Origin: Leptolyngbya sp. BC1307
GTDB lineage: Bacteria; Cyanobacteriota; Cyanobacteriia; Phormidesmidales; Phormidesmidaceae
Direction: 5' to 3'
DNA length: 64,000 nt
NCBI RefSeq assembly: GCF_002286735.1
Contig: NZ_NRTA01000012.1
Location: 1-64,000 of the forward strand
Each line of letters starts with the position of its first letter. The stretch's first letter is position 1. The notes beneath the pieces were generated by a model. It was not told the DNA's origin. It did not search any database and worked only from the letters and a program-made list of their open reading frames with translations. Shown one piece after another: positions 25,091 through 34,488 of the stretch. Both the position numbers and the translations under genes were made by a program.

Positions 25091-27097
25091 TCAGCTATTA
25101 ACCGTACCCGTCGTCGGAGAGCTAGCGCTGGCAAAAGCTTTGACCGGAATGCGTCCGGCCCTGTAGGCGAGCCGTCCGGCTTGTGTAGCCATGCCCATAG
25201 CCTGACCCATCGCCACCGGGTCTCTGGCAAGCGCGATCGCACTATTAATCAGCAGCGCATCCGCTCCTAATTCCATTGAATAAGCCGCCTCGCTCGGCGT
25301 CCCAATCCCTGCATCGACTACCACCGGAATGCCAGCGTTTTCAATAATGATCTGAATGTTGGCAGCGTTGCGAATGCCCTGCCCCGAGCCAATCGGCGAA
25401 CCGAGCGGCATCACCGTCGCACAGCCGACTTCTTCTAGGCGCTTAGCTAGCAGCGGATCGGCGTTGATATAGGGCAGCACCGCAAATCCTTCTTTAACGA
25501 GCTGCTCGGCGGCTTTGAGCGTATCTATCGGGTCGGGTAGCAGATACTTAGCGTCGGGGATCACTTCCAGCTTGACGAAGTTATTGTCCTCTTGGCCCAG
25601 CAGCTTGGCCATTTCCCTTCCCAGTCGGGCCACGCGAATGGCTTCTTCAGCATCGGTGCAGCCCGCCGTATTCGGCAGCATCCAAACCTTTTGCCAGTCA
25701 ATCGCTTCAGCGAGTCCTTCATGACCGGGGGCGTTAGTCTGCACTCGACGAACGGCTACCGTGACAATTTCACTACCGCTAGCGGCGAAGCTACGGCGCA
25801 TCGTGTCCAAATTGCTGAACTTGCCGGTGCCAGTCATCAGCCGGGAGCGAAAGGATTTACCGGCAATTGTCAAAATGTCTTGGTCAATCGACTTTTCGAG
25901 GATAGTGGGACGAGGCGTTTCGGTTAGCGGCATAGAAAGTTGGGGGCTGGAGAGCGGGTGGTTAGAAAGTGAAGCTGGATTAGCAGGCTGGGCAGGCTGG
26001 CGAAAGCGCTGATAGCTAAAGGCGGTGAGCAGGTCAGTCAGCGGCGCATCGAGCGTGCCTTGCAGATGCCCAGCGATTAATTTGGCAGTAATAGGAGCCA
26101 GCAAAATACCGTTGCGATAGTGACCGGTCGCCAGCGTCAGGTTTTCGCAGGGGCCAGCGCCTAAGATCGGCAGCTCGTCTGGAGTCGCGGGCCGAAAGCC
26201 CCACCAGCATTCTTCAATCGGGAAATTTTTTAGTTCGGGATAGAGGGCGATCGCCGCATTTAGCAACTGAGCTACCCCGGCTGGCGTATTATGCGGTGTA
26301 AAGCCAACCTCTTCAACGGTCGCTCCTAAAACAATGCGACCGTCGCGTCTGGGCACGATGTATATCTTTTCGCCATAGAGCACCCGCTGCAAAGGCTGGG
26401 TTTGGCCATAGCCAGGCGGCACCCGTACAGAGAGCATCTGCCCTTTGCGAGGCGTCACTGGGATGGGCAGCAGCTCACCTGACCAGGCACCTGTGGCTAA
26501 TATGTAGTGCGCCGCCTGCTTTTCTCCGGCAGACGTGCGCAGCCCAACAACTCTTTGCTGCCGCTGCACAAAGCCTTCAACAGTGACCCCAGTTTGAATA
26601 TCGACGCCCAAATCTCTCGCTGCTGACCTCAAAACCTGCATCAGGGCGCGATTGTCTACCTGAGCATCTTCTGGGTAAAAGCGACCGCCAGTGATCTCTG
26701 GGCTGAGACCGGTCTGATAGCTGTGCAGGGCGGCGGCGCTGAGGCCAGGCATAGCCCGATGAGAGCTGGCCCGATGAGAGCTGACCAGAGGGGCGTCTGA
26801 TTGAAGCTGAGGCGCTAAAATGCCGCACGGCCAGTAGCCGCTATCAGCCCCCGTGCGATCCTCTAGCTTACTGACCCAGTCGGGATACAGCGCCAGGCTG
26901 CGCTGGCAGAGGTCTGCCATCGGACCAGGGGCAATCTGCTCGGCCCCAGGCGCTAGCATCCCGGCGGCGGCGTGGCCAGCGGCAGCTTCAAAGTCGCGGC
27001 TGAGAACGGTGACCTGAAGGCCCTGCTGCTGGAGTTCGAGTGCGATCGCCAGACCGATCACACCTCCCCCTACGACCAATGCGTCTGCTTGCCCCAT
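25091..27097 (-). CDS. thiO/thiG: Bifunctional glycine oxidase ThiO / thiazole synthase ThiG
   Basis: Residues 1 to about 370 are a DAO-type flavoprotein: [19 protein letters not shown] (Rossmann FAD site), [14 protein letters not shown], and [15 protein letters not shown]. After a linker, about 400-668 is Thi[31 protein letters not shown] with the Schiff-base lysine, [15 protein letters not shown] and [15 protein letters not shown]. ThiO makes iminoacetate (dehydroglycine) from glycine, and ThiG condenses it with deoxyxylulose phosphate and ThiS-thiocarboxylate to form the thiazole of thiamin. Fusion of the two is common in cyanobacteria and allows direct transfer of the unstable imine. ATG 27097 is preferred over a TTG at 27136. 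No TPP riboswitch was seen upstream. Confidence 0.93.
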   Translation of the reverse strand: MGQADALVVGGGVIGLAIALELQQQGLQVTVLSRDFEAAAGHAAAGMLAPGAEQIAPGPMADLCQRSLALYPDWVSKLEDRTGADSGYWPCGILAPQLQSDAPLVSSHRASSHRAMPGLSAAALHSYQTGLSPEITGGRFYPEDAQVDNRALMQVLRSAARDLGVDIQTGVTVEGFVQRQQRVVGLRTSAGEKQAAHYILATGAWSGELLPIPVTPRKGQMLSVRVPPGYGQTQPLQRVLYGEKIYIVPRRDGRIVLGATVEEVGFTPHNTPAGVAQLLNAAIALYPELKNFPIEECWWGFRPATPDELPILGAGPCENLTLATGHYRNGILLAPITAKLIAGHLQGTLDAPLTDLLTAFSYQRFRQPAQPANPASLSNHPLSSPQLSMPLTETPRPTILEKSIDQDILTIAGKSFRSRLMTGTGKFSNLDTMRRSFAASGSEIVTVAVRRVQTNAPGHEGLAEAIDWQKVWMLPNTAGCTDAEEAIRVARLGREMAKLLGQEDNNFVKLEVIPDAKYLLPDPIDTLKAAEQLVKEGFAVLPYINADPLLAKRLEEVGCATVMPLGSPIGSGQGIRNAANIQIIIENAGIPVVVDAGIGTPSEAAYSMELGADALLINSAIALARDPVAMGQAMGMATQAGRLAYRAGRIPVKAFASASSPTTGTVNS

Positions 27098-27182
27098 AGC
27101 CGTACTGTTAGCTGAACTGTCAGAGTGAACGGTCAAATCAAAAGGTCAAATTAAACGATGAGCTGAACGGGTCGAAAGTCCC

Positions 27183-27653
27183 TCACCAAAGGGCAGGCAC
27201 TGCAGGTGCAGGGGTCGGTGTTGGGGTGGTTGAGCCAGGATCATCGACGACCTCGGGCTGAGTCGGTTGAGGATTATTGATAGTGTCGCTACTTTGAGCG
27301 ACGGGGAAGCTGTCATTGTTAGACGGACTCATCTCTACAGCTGAACCGGCCACCGCTGCATCTGGGTCGATGCTCTGCTGCCGCTGGATATAGGTGCCCG
27401 CTTCTTCTAACGGCAGCAGATCGACGTTTGAGTCGTCAGCTTGGCTAATAATCTGACCGTCTGCTGAGCGGTTGGATTGAGCGTCAGGTGAAAGAGCCCC
27501 GTTGGTGTTGTTCGCGTTGACTGCGACGATCCGGTCTTCTGCAGCGGTCTCTGACGTTGACTGAGTGAGCCAGTTCAGAGCGCGGTTGACGCCAAAAATA
27601 GCCAGCAAGAAAATACTCAGAACTGCGCCGCCAAGCGTGTACTTGTTAACCAT
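27183..27653 (-). CDS. Single-pass membrane protein with low-complexity periplasmic tail
   Basis: This 156-residue protein has an N-terminal transmembrane helix (GGAVLSIFLLAIFGVNRAL) followed by an Asn/Ser/Asp-rich region and a Pro-Thr tail (TTPTPTPAPAVPALW). No enzyme motif is present. It sits 85 bases downstream of the thiO/thiG start and on the same strand but upstream in transcription, so it could share that transcript. ATG 27653 is chosen over GTG 27668. Function unknown. Confidence 0.6.
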   Translation of the reverse strand: MVNKYTLGGAVLSIFLLAIFGVNRALNWLTQSTSETAAEDRIVAVNANNTNGALSPDAQSNRSADGQIISQADDSNVDLLPLEEAGTYIQRQQSIDPDAAVAGSAVEMSPSNNDSFPVAQSSDTINNPQPTQPEVVDDPGSTTPTPTPAPAVPALW

Positions 27654-27931
27654 GAACTTTGCCCTCACGTTGCCTTGCTTACGTTGCCCTTAAAAGCTGA
27701 AGTCGGTACTTTGTTGGCCCTGATTTTTGCAAATCGCTGCCCTGGTCTTTTCAGCCGAAAACCACCGAAAATTGAGAAATTGAGTTCATGCAAGAAATTC
27801 CATAGTAACGTCCTCAATCGCCTTTGCGTGACTGGCTAGGGCGCTTGTGCATCGGATATCACTGTTCGGCGTCTTTGCTCTGCGGTAAGCTCTTTAATCA
27901 AGCGTACCGCCAAGCGGTCGATTACTTAACT

Positions 27932-28705
27932 ATGCAACTTTGGACCTGGCATACCTGGCAAGAGAGGTCTTTTCTCACCTGCAGTTTGCTGCCTCAGCCT
28001 CACGGATTTTTTACGCGCCACTTTTACCCGGCGGCTCCAGAAGCACTGGTAAAAGTAATCTCTCCCGCTATGCAGGTATACCGGGTGAAGCAGGTACACA
28101 GTGGCGATGTGCTCACCCCTACCGAAATTGAAGCGAGTCCGAAACTGCTACCGCTAGCAGACGGCATTATTACCGAGCGGCCTGAGCAGGCGGTATGGGC
28201 TTGCTCGGCTGACTGTACTCCGGCTCTAGTAAGCGATGTCATCACAGGCCAGGTAGCAGCAGTCCATGCTGGCTGGCGCGGCACAGCCCAAAAAATTTTG
28301 CCAGCGGCGGTGGCGCGGTTTCAGGCTCAAGGCAGCCAGCTTGAAAATCTGCGGTTTGTGCTTGGGCCAGCCATTGACGGTAGCGTTTATCAGGTAGGTC
28401 GTGATGTTGCTGCTGAAGTGGTTCTCAGTATTGAAGCAGGGATCTCCTCAGAGCCTTTGACGGGCGATGCTCTGATCGAGGCGGTGAGGGCGATCAAAAA
28501 TCCGCCGCTGCTCAGCGATCCCCAGCCCGACCGACTGCGTTTGGATGTGAGACGAGTCAATCAGATTCAGCTTGAGCAGATGGGAATTGAGCCTGAGCAG
28601 ATAGCGATCGCTCCTTACTGCACCTATCAAGATCCGGCTAACTTCTTTTCCTACCGCCGCACGCATGAGAAAAAAGTGCAGTGGTCAGGCATCGTCAGCC
28701 GCTAA
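27932..28705 (+). CDS. pgeF: Peptidoglycan editing factor PgeF (YfiH, Cu-oxidase_4/laccase domain)
   Basis: This 257-residue protein has the YfiH fold: QPHGFFTRHFYP near 25-36, VKQVHSGDVL near 60 (His), WACSADCTPALVSD near 95 (Cys), and AAVHAGWRGTAQKILPAA near 115 with the His that completes the zinc-like Cys-His-His site. It ends with ANFFSYRRTHEKKVQWSGIVS. PgeF removes L-serine wrongly added to peptidoglycan precursors in place of L-alanine, and laccase activity has been reported in some members. ATG 27932 is chosen; the frame is open 36 codons further upstream but without matching sequence. Confidence 0.9.
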   Translation: MQLWTWHTWQERSFLTCSLLPQPHGFFTRHFYPAAPEALVKVISPAMQVYRVKQVHSGDVLTPTEIEASPKLLPLADGIITERPEQAVWACSADCTPALVSDVITGQVAAVHAGWRGTAQKILPAAVARFQAQGSQLENLRFVLGPAIDGSVYQVGRDVAAEVVLSIEAGISSEPLTGDALIEAVRAIKNPPLLSDPQPDRLRLDVRRVNQIQLEQMGIEPEQIAIAPYCTYQDPANFFSYRRTHEKKVQWSGIVSR

Positions 28706-28750
28706 TTCTGAGTCGCTGCCCAAGCAGTCCGGTTGCCCAAGCCCAATCCT

Positions 28751-29626
28751 CTAAGCCTGATCGTCTACTGGCGGCTGGCCAAAGACCGGCGTCAAAAAAG
28801 CCACCAGCGCGCCGATTAAGAAGCCCGACACGTTGCGAATAACCGGCAGTAGCTCAGGCGTGCGAGTCACTACTGGCCCCAGGCCAAAGGCGAAAAACAA
28901 GATCCCCCACAGCGGCGAAAACAGCAGCGCCCACTGCCAGGCGATCCCCTGTCCGGCTTTGCGTGGCTGCGCGGCGAATCCACAGATCACCCCGCCCAAA
29001 ATAGAGGTAATCAGCGTCAAAATCCACTGCTCGCGGGGCAATCCAGGCACCACCACGCAGCCCCCCCGGTTGAGACAGGTCTCAAGCGCGCTAATCGCCC
29101 CCAGCACCGCCCCGTCTTCACCGTTGTCTCGGACAAAAAACTGGTTGCCAAAGCGCGTCTGCAGCTCAATCCAAAACGTTCGCGGCAGCAGCGGAAAAAG
29201 CTGGTCTCCCACGCTGAAGTTGAGCAGGTTGCCTCCCCGAGGATCGGCTACTAGCATGATGCTTTTATCGTCGAGTCCCCAAAAGCCCTTTACCGCGCGT
29301 CCAGGCGTTTGATCAAACTGAGTGAGTACCCGCAGCTTCCAGCCAGTTTCTGCTTCAAAGACAGATAGGTGCTCGTTGAGATAGTCTTCTTGGGCCTCGT
29401 TCAAAATGCGAGCTAGGTCGATTACTACAGTCGGCTCATCGGGTAGTAGCTCAGGATTGTTAAACGCCAGCGCAGGTGCAGTGGGTGACCAGGCCAACAC
29501 CGCCAGGCAGCACACCACAGCGCACCTGATTGCCCAGTTGAAGAGCTGGGCAATAGCTTTTTGCTCCGCCGGATTTTTTGCTCGGTGGGTAGCTTGCCCA
29601 GGCACAGTCATGAAGCGCGTTTTCAT
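28751..29626 (-). CDS. TPM-domain membrane protein (Psb32/TLP18.3-like)
   Basis: This 291-residue protein starts with a long signal/anchor (AIRCAVVCCLAVLAWSPTAPALA). A TPM domain follows: NPELLPDEPTVVIDLARIL, ETGWKLRVLTQFDQTPG, DDKSIMLVADPRGGNLLNF and PRTFWIELQTRFGNQFFVRD. The C-terminal part has two or three hydrophobic helices (ILTLITSILGGVICGFA, WALLFSPLWGILFFAFGLGPV, VSGFLIGALVAFLTPVF). TPM proteins such as Psb32 and plant TLP18.3 help photosystem II repair and have weak acid phosphatase activity. The helices would anchor the domain in the thylakoid or inner membrane, with the TPM domain outside. Confidence 0.85.
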   Translation of the reverse strand: MKTRFMTVPGQATHRAKNPAEQKAIAQLFNWAIRCAVVCCLAVLAWSPTAPALAFNNPELLPDEPTVVIDLARILNEAQEDYLNEHLSVFEAETGWKLRVLTQFDQTPGRAVKGFWGLDDKSIMLVADPRGGNLLNFSVGDQLFPLLPRTFWIELQTRFGNQFFVRDNGEDGAVLGAISALETCLNRGGCVVVPGLPREQWILTLITSILGGVICGFAAQPRKAGQGIAWQWALLFSPLWGILFFAFGLGPVVTRTPELLPVIRNVSGFLIGALVAFLTPVFGQPPVDDQA

Positions 29627-29724
29627 TAGTTAAAGCCGAAGGCAATGACGCCTCTGTTTACAGTTGTTTACCTAATTTTAAGATAACAGAAGCAAAGGAG
29701 AAAGCCCTCGCCGCCAGGCAGGAT

Positions 29725-30333
29725 TTAGTCAAACCTGGGACTATGGTCCGGATCGCTCAGCTGCTCAGTGTTTGGCGGCGTTAGCGCAGGTGGCTTTTGA
29801 ACAGTGGGGTGGGCAGTCAGCGGCTCCGAAGAATAAGGCGCTGGCGCTGGCAAGCCAGCACTTATGGAGTCTGGCTTGCCAGGCTGCTGAGAAATTGAGT
29901 GATCCCCAGATTTATGAGAGTGAGTTTTGATGGGGGGGCGACGGGTGGGCGGACGGCGACGGCGACGAGGTGGGCCGGTCAGTACGCGCAGGGCAGCAGT
30001 AGCCCCTACCCAGAGGCTACGTGTGGTGACTTGGGCTTTTTGGGCCTGAGCTTTGGCCTCTAATAAACCCTGGTCGACTTGCTGTACGACGCTGCGGGCA
30101 CTTTGCATGCTGCCGCTGACTTCGTCAGTCAGCCCAGAAATGTCTTTGCCAGTGAGGCGCAGATCTTGCAGCGTCGCCGGTAGCTCACGATTGAGGTTAT
30201 CTAAGAGCTTTTCGGCACTTCTAGCCGCTCGGGCCAGCTCTTGCAGGGTCAAAATCGCTACGGTTAGCAGGGCCGTCAGGCTGATCGCCACCAGCAAAAT
30301 AGAAAGACCGAGCCAGAAGAAAGGGTTGTTCAC
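29725..30333 (-). CDS. DUF948-type membrane protein with basic Pro/Arg-rich tail
   Basis: An N-terminal transmembrane helix (FFWLGLSILLVAISLTALLTVAILTL) is followed by a coiled-coil-like helical region (RSAEKLLDNLNRELPATLQDLRLTGKDIS...) typical of DUF948. Then comes a strongly basic stretch (GPPRRRRRPPTRRPPIK near 122-138) and a disordered Pro/Ser tail. Start is GTG. It follows the YtxH gene by 39 bases on the same strand, and the two families are frequently adjacent. Function unknown. A role in envelope or stress is inferred from the pairing. Confidence 0.75.
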   Translation of the reverse strand: MNNPFFWLGLSILLVAISLTALLTVAILTLQELARAARSAEKLLDNLNRELPATLQDLRLTGKDISGLTDEVSGSMQSARSVVQQVDQGLLEAKAQAQKAQVTTRSLWVGATAALRVLTGPPRRRRRPPTRRPPIKTHSHKSGDHSISQQPGKPDSISAGLPAPAPYSSEPLTAHPTVQKPPALTPPNTEQLSDPDHSPRFD

Positions 30334-30372
30334 AGCGGCTGTGTATAGGCACTAGGTAAAGGCAAATGGCAG

Positions 30373-30717
30373 CTATGCGCCATGTGAATCTTTGGTGGGG
30401 GCAGTCGGAATAGGGTCGCTATAAGTTTGCTGTTCCCACTCGTGGCGGCTGGCGGCTTGCCCTGCGATCACCGCTTCCCGCAGACGCCCCAGGGTGTGCT
30501 CCCAGTTGCCCAGAGCGGTTTCTGAGAGCCGGTCAGCTTGGAAGTGAATGCTGGTGGCCAGATCTTCGGCTAGCTCAGGGAGAGCGTCGGCGGATTTTCT
30601 TAGAATGCGGCGAGTCTCTTGACCGGTACGCGGCGCGGCTAAGAGTCCGGCTACTGCGCCAAGGGCCGCGCCGATGATCACGCCGCCGATGAGTGCATCT
30701 GATTTGCTGTCTGCCAT
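30373..30717 (-). CDS. YtxH-domain protein
   Basis: This 114-residue protein starts with ALIGGVIIGAALGAVAGLLAAPRTGQETR, the classic YtxH glycine-rich helix plus LLAAPxSG/RTG motif. An amphipathic helical region follows (LPELAEDLATSIHFQADRLSE). YtxH proteins are general-stress membrane-associated proteins of unknown mechanism. AGGA lies 10 bases before the ATG. It is the middle member of a three-gene minus-strand group. Confidence 0.8.
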   Translation of the reverse strand: MADSKSDALIGGVIIGAALGAVAGLLAAPRTGQETRRILRKSADALPELAEDLATSIHFQADRLSETALGNWEHTLGRLREAVIAGQAASRHEWEQQTYSDPIPTAPTKDSHGA

Positions 30718-30813
30718 GGCTACTGTCCTGGAATGAGGGGCTGTCTGACTGTGTGCGCCTATGTGTATGCCTGTATTTTAGGCCGGCGGTCTTGAGCTGA
30801 GGGGGCTAATAAT

Positions 30814-31125
30814 CTAGCGCCGGGCTGCCCGGTAAAGCAGCAGCAGACGCAGGAATTTGGCAAATTGTAAAACCTGGCGGGTTTGCCTTGAGCGCAGCTG
30901 CCATTGAGCTATCCCTAGCCGAGCTTCTGCTAGCTGAACCCGCTTGAGCGCGATCGCATACCCCAAGTCTCCTGTATATAGCGGGGCCGAGGCGGTGTGC
31001 CGCAGCCAGTTAGTCAGCTGAGTAAGCCAGCAGCGCCACCGCCACAGGCGATAGGTTAGCCATCCTGTCAGCACCGCCAGCAGGCAGTTGAGGCCGATAA
31101 CGCTCAGCATAGAGCTTTCACTCAT
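30814..31125 (-). CDS. Small membrane protein of unknown function
   Basis: This 103-residue protein has one N-terminal hydrophobic helix (MLSVIGLNCLLAVLTGWLTYRLW) and a basic helical remainder (KRVQLAEARLGIAQWQLRSRQTRQVLQF). It is the first gene of a minus-strand trio with the YtxH and DUF948 proteins, with a 96-base gap. An ATG five codons in would also fit. No family was recognised. Confidence 0.6.
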   Translation of the reverse strand: MSESSMLSVIGLNCLLAVLTGWLTYRLWRWRCWLTQLTNWLRHTASAPLYTGDLGYAIALKRVQLAEARLGIAQWQLRSRQTRQVLQFAKFLRLLLLYRAARR

Positions 31126-31210
31126 TTCAAGTCCACTTTACGCAATTATGTCAGGTACGCAATTATGTCAGGGCTCTGACTTTAGAAAGGCACTTCTTCA
31201 GGGCATTCCT

Positions 31211-32932
31211 TCACTCCCATTCCACCGCATAGCTCATAATCAGCGGCGCTAGCCCCAATTCCTCTGGTGGTTTTGCCTGCGCTTCAAAAAAAGCAATCAC
31301 CTCTTTAGCCGTTGGTCTGCCGCGTTTGCTGCCGGTTGCACCCGTGGCAATGATACAGCCGCAGCAGCTATTGTTATCAGCGCTGTCTTGAGCCCACTTA
31401 TCTAACGCTTGAATATCTAAAGGGTTGTCCATTTCGTATTCGTTAAAGAGATGTAGCTGTCCTTGCGCGGTTTGTAGCAGCCCGACTTGAAATACCTGAG
31501 CGCTGACCGGGTCGCTGCCTGGGTTAAAGCAGATGGCCTGAATGCCCCCTTCTTGCTGCAGTCGCTCAATCAGTATCTGAGCTTTGGGCCGGGTGGTTTG
31601 AATGGTGAGAACGGGCCATTCGGTCTGCGTATCGGGGATCTGTGCAGGGGGCTTGAGCAGGCGCTGATAGTAGATGCGATCGCTCTGCTTTAAAGGCGCA
31701 AGCTCTTCGTCTGTGTAGCTGCTCAGCATGATCAGCGATCCCTCTGGTACGCTGTCGTCTACTAGCGTGGTGAGGTCAGTCTCCTCAGGCGACGCGAGGG
31801 TTTCTTCCAAAAAAGCGGCTGAGACTTCGGGCATCGTCGAGATTTTGACGCTGAGAGTATCAGGAGCAGCTGCTAGCCCAGATGGTGGTGCCTCCTCCGC
31901 CTGAACTTTATCGGCTTTATCGGCCTTAGCACCCCGCTTGCGGCTTTTAGGTGAAAGGTTCGCTCTGGCGGGGTTGGCAATTCTAAAGCGGCTGGTAGTC
32001 GGCTTTAGGGCAAAATCTTCAGCGCCCAAGTCGTGCTTTTTAAAGAAGCGATGCAGCGCCTCGAAGACCACGACCAGGCTGGCAGCTTCTTCTTCGGCAA
32101 GCTGCGATCGCAGTCCTTCTAACGGATGCAGGCTGCCAAACTCGTACTCCACCGCGCGCGCTGACTGGGTTTGGCCCAGCGTTGGCAGCGGAATGACATC
32201 ATTGACTGGGTTGAAGTTAATAAACAGGCAGTTTTGCTCTAAAAAAGCCTGCTGCATCCCGTCAGAAAAGTCTTCGCTGTTGAGCAGCTTATGGCGGAAC
32301 TGCTGCAGCGAAGCCAGATCGCGATAGAACAGCAAGCCATATTCCATCCCCGCTAGCCCCAGCACCGATAGGTAAAGCGTTTCTATCTCCCAGCAATTGA
32401 GTTCAATCGCTAAAATCTCTTGCTCACTCAAGTAGTCCCAGGGGGCATCTTGCCAGAGCAGGGCGGCTTTCTCTAGCAGTACTTCCTCAAACGCCTTGGG
32501 CAGCTTTGTCCTGGGTATGTCTGGCGTCTGCAGCTTTTCAAAGACTTCGTCAATCACCGGCAGCGCTGGCATGTGCTCCACCGGAATATCTAAATCCTGG
32601 AGCGCTCCTCGCAAGAAAAACTGAATCTCGCGATCGCACACCACGACCTTACGGGGACGCGCCGGTTCGACGCCCCCCTGCGGCGCTTCAATCGCCTGCA
32701 GCAGCGCTCTGACAATGGCCTCGTGGCCGGTTTCTTTGGGCACTACGCTCAGTCCCCGCACCACACCTTGCAGGCTGTCTACCCAGATAATGCAGTCTCC
32801 TTGTGCCGCCTCTGCGCTGTCTGTCGGCGCGTAGCCCGCAGTCGACAGCGGACGGCGATCGCACTCCCAAACGCTAGTCAGCCGGGGCAGCTGATTCAGG
32901 CGACGACAGGTAAATGGACTCAGTTGATGCAT
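31211..32932 (-). CDS. Conserved cyanobacterial protein of unknown function
   Basis: This 573-residue protein appears soluble. Its N-terminal ~250 residues resemble proteins annotated as cyanobacterial domains of unknown function (CIIWVDSLQGVVRGLSVVPK; IPVEHMPALPVIDEVFEKLQ). A charged, alanine-rich linker with basic KSRKRGAKADKADK lies near 325-345. The C-terminal part has VLTIQTTRPKAQILIERLQQ and GCIIATGATGSKRGRPTAKE. Cysteine pair NNSCCGC lies near the end. No catalytic motif could be identified. It is divergent from sufA. Confidence 0.7.
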   Translation of the reverse strand: MHQLSPFTCRRLNQLPRLTSVWECDRRPLSTAGYAPTDSAEAAQGDCIIWVDSLQGVVRGLSVVPKETGHEAIVRALLQAIEAPQGGVEPARPRKVVVCDREIQFFLRGALQDLDIPVEHMPALPVIDEVFEKLQTPDIPRTKLPKAFEEVLLEKAALLWQDAPWDYLSEQEILAIELNCWEIETLYLSVLGLAGMEYGLLFYRDLASLQQFRHKLLNSEDFSDGMQQAFLEQNCLFINFNPVNDVIPLPTLGQTQSARAVEYEFGSLHPLEGLRSQLAEEEAASLVVVFEALHRFFKKHDLGAEDFALKPTTSRFRIANPARANLSPKSRKRGAKADKADKVQAEEAPPSGLAAAPDTLSVKISTMPEVSAAFLEETLASPEETDLTTLVDDSVPEGSLIMLSSYTDEELAPLKQSDRIYYQRLLKPPAQIPDTQTEWPVLTIQTTRPKAQILIERLQQEGGIQAICFNPGSDPVSAQVFQVGLLQTAQGQLHLFNEYEMDNPLDIQALDKWAQDSADNNSCCGCIIATGATGSKRGRPTAKEVIAFFEAQAKPPEELGLAPLIMSYAVEWE

Positions 32933-33057
32933 TAAAAAAGGATGCTAAAAATTAATCGGTGGGCAGGCGCTCTCAGCGGGTTACGGACTTTAAAGTCTAT
33001 CGATGACTCAAAACCTGCCCGGTAACCCTATCGAGTGATCTCAGGCGGTTTACGCCT

Positions 33058-33107
33058 GCTTGACACCCGCTTGACACCCTAGACTAGAAAGAATAGTTCT
33101 CTAGTCT
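33058..33107 (+). promoter_or_regulatory. Duplicated -35-like element and 8-bp dyad upstream of sufA
   Basis: Two abutting exact copies of GCTTGACACCC (33058-33068, 33069-33079) each hold TTGACA. A perfect dyad AGACTAGA-N11-TCTAGTCT (33081-33107) follows. No good -10 box was seen at 17 bases from either copy. The region lies in a 322-bp gap between divergent genes and could be an operator. Nothing else stands out in the gap. Confidence 0.4.
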
Positions 33108-33254
33108 TTAATTCTACCTAGTTAGCGGCACCTGAAGAGAGCCTAGCTGACTTTACCGCTTGATATCTGGTATCTTGCCTGCTACCGGCTGCAGACCGAT
33201 GCGCCAAATTGATGAGTTAGACTATAGATACCTAATCAACCTACCTCAACCCTT

Positions 33255-33656
33255 ATGATTCAAGCCAATTCTTCTCCCGCCGTTACCAACGAAGCGCCTC
33301 CTGCCTCGACGGCTACCAACGCTAGTCAGGGCATTCTCATGTCAGAGGCGGCTCTAGCTCATGTCAAAGCGCTGCGCGACAAGCAGGGCAACGATCTGTG
33401 TTTGCGTGTAGGCGTGCGTCAGGGCGGCTGCTCAGGCATGTCTTACATGATGGACTTTGAAGATATCGGCAATGTCGGTGAGCACGATGAAGTGTACGAT
33501 TACGACGGCTTTAAAGTGGTCTGCGATCGCAAGAGCCTGCTCTATTTATATGGTCTCATGCTCGACTACAGCGACGCGCTGATTGGCGGTGGCTTTCAGT
33601 TTACTAACCCCAACGCCAGCCAAACCTGCGGCTGCGGCAAGTCATTTGGCACCTGA
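33255..33656 (+). CDS. sufA: A-type iron-sulfur carrier (SufA/IscA)
   Basis: This 133-residue HesB/IscA-family protein has the three conserved cysteines at 59 ([14 protein letters not shown]) and at 125 and 127 (CGCGKSF). It carries iron or Fe-S clusters from the SUF scaffold to target proteins. The first 26 residues (Ser/Pro/Ala/Thr-rich) are a disordered extension before the domain. [18 protein letters not shown] matches the cyanobacterial SufA/IscA1 form. A TPR gene follows 55 bases later on the same strand. Confidence 0.9.
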   Translation: MIQANSSPAVTNEAPPASTATNASQGILMSEAALAHVKALRDKQGNDLCLRVGVRQGGCSGMSYMMDFEDIGNVGEHDEVYDYDGFKVVCDRKSLLYLYGLMLDYSDALIGGGFQFTNPNASQTCGCGKSFGT

Positions 33657-33711
33657 TCTACTCACCTAATCCATTCACTTAATATTCAGCGACTGGTTTA
33701 CTTTAGCCCCT

Positions 33712-34131
33712 ATGCAAACGCTAGAAACTCGATTTGAAGAAGGCATTGCCCGCTACAAAGCAGGCGATTCTGCTGAGTCTTTGCTACCCACCTTCAAAGA
33801 CATCTGCCAGCAAGCGCCCAAAAACAGCGCCGCTCAGACCTGCCTGGCCTGGCTCTATCTGCTGGCAGATAAGCCCAACGCTGCCTATAAAGCCGCTCAG
33901 CGGGCCGTTAAGCTCGCGCCCACAGACCCTCAGGCCCGGGTCAACCTGTCGATTGCCATGTTAGAGACCGGTAAAAGCGGCGTGCGTGCGCAGGTAGAGC
34001 AGGTGGGTCAGGTTTTATACGCCGTAGATGAACTTAAAGCTGAGATAGCAGAGAATCTTGAAGAAGGATTACGAAGAAAGCCAGACTGGAAGAGTTTGAA
34101 GCGCATTCAGGCATGGCTCTTTGAAAGCTGA
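33712..34131 (+). CDS. Small TPR-repeat protein
   Basis: This 139-residue protein has TPR-like pairs (TRFEEGIARYKAGDSAESLL, AAQTCLAWLYLLADKPNAAYKAAQRAVKLAPTDPQARVNLS). It ends in a helical region and IQAWLFES. It is downstream of sufA with a 55-bp spacer, so co-expression is likely. A role in Fe-S assembly is only inferred. A strong dyad with T-rich tail follows. Confidence 0.82.
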   Translation: MQTLETRFEEGIARYKAGDSAESLLPTFKDICQQAPKNSAAQTCLAWLYLLADKPNAAYKAAQRAVKLAPTDPQARVNLSIAMLETGKSGVRAQVEQVGQVLYAVDELKAEIAENLEEGLRRKPDWKSLKRIQAWLFES

Positions 34132-34230
34132 TATCCCTTAGCCCATAAGGCATTAGCCCAAAATCAGTTGGTTGAGACCGAGTTAGAGCCTTAGTCTAAC
34201 TTAATGAACTAATGCAACAGATCTGAGACA

Positions 34231-34278
34231 AAGGCGACGGAAATCGGTGCTATTACCGATCTTCGTCGCCTTCTTTAA
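34231..34278 (+). terminator. Long imperfect terminator hairpin after the TPR gene
   Basis: AAGGCGACG..ATCGGT (34231-34248) pairs with ACCGAT..CGTCGCCTT (34255-34272), an 18-bp arm with two mismatches, followed by CTTT. It lies about 100 bases after the TPR stop, and would end the sufA-TPR transcript. Confidence 0.75.
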
Positions 34279-34420
34279 TGGCTTTTGTAGTGCGGGTTTG
34301 AGTCACCTCAGGAGGCTGTTTTTCTTTTTCAAGAGAGTAGCCAATCGGCTGAAACAATAACTTAACGAGCGATCCCCGCTGCGACTGATAAGCTTGTGTA
34401 AAGAGTTCAATAAGCCTTAC
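34253..34420 (-). other. Open minus-strand frame without a start codon, possible gene remnant
   Basis: Between the TPR gene and the 64-residue gene the minus strand is open for 55 codons: LIELFTQAYQSQRGSLVKL, LFQPIGYSLEKEKQPPEVTQ, TRTTKAIKEGDEDR, then TAA at 34253-34255. The residues look protein-like, but a TAA precedes it at 34421-34423 and no ATG or GTG lies in frame. It overlaps the terminator hairpin. It may be the tail of a decayed gene or chance. The rest of this 357-bp gap holds nothing else recognisable. Confidence 0.2.
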
Positions 34421-34488
34421 TTAAGTGTTCGGGTTTTTTAACTCCAGTATCTACCTGCTACTTACTTTATTTTTGGGAGTCACTCATT

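Noticed and set aside
27098-27182. TPP riboswitch near thiO-thiG
   Set aside because: The bases upstream of the gene lack the conserved CUGAGA and P3/P4 elements of the thiamin riboswitch.
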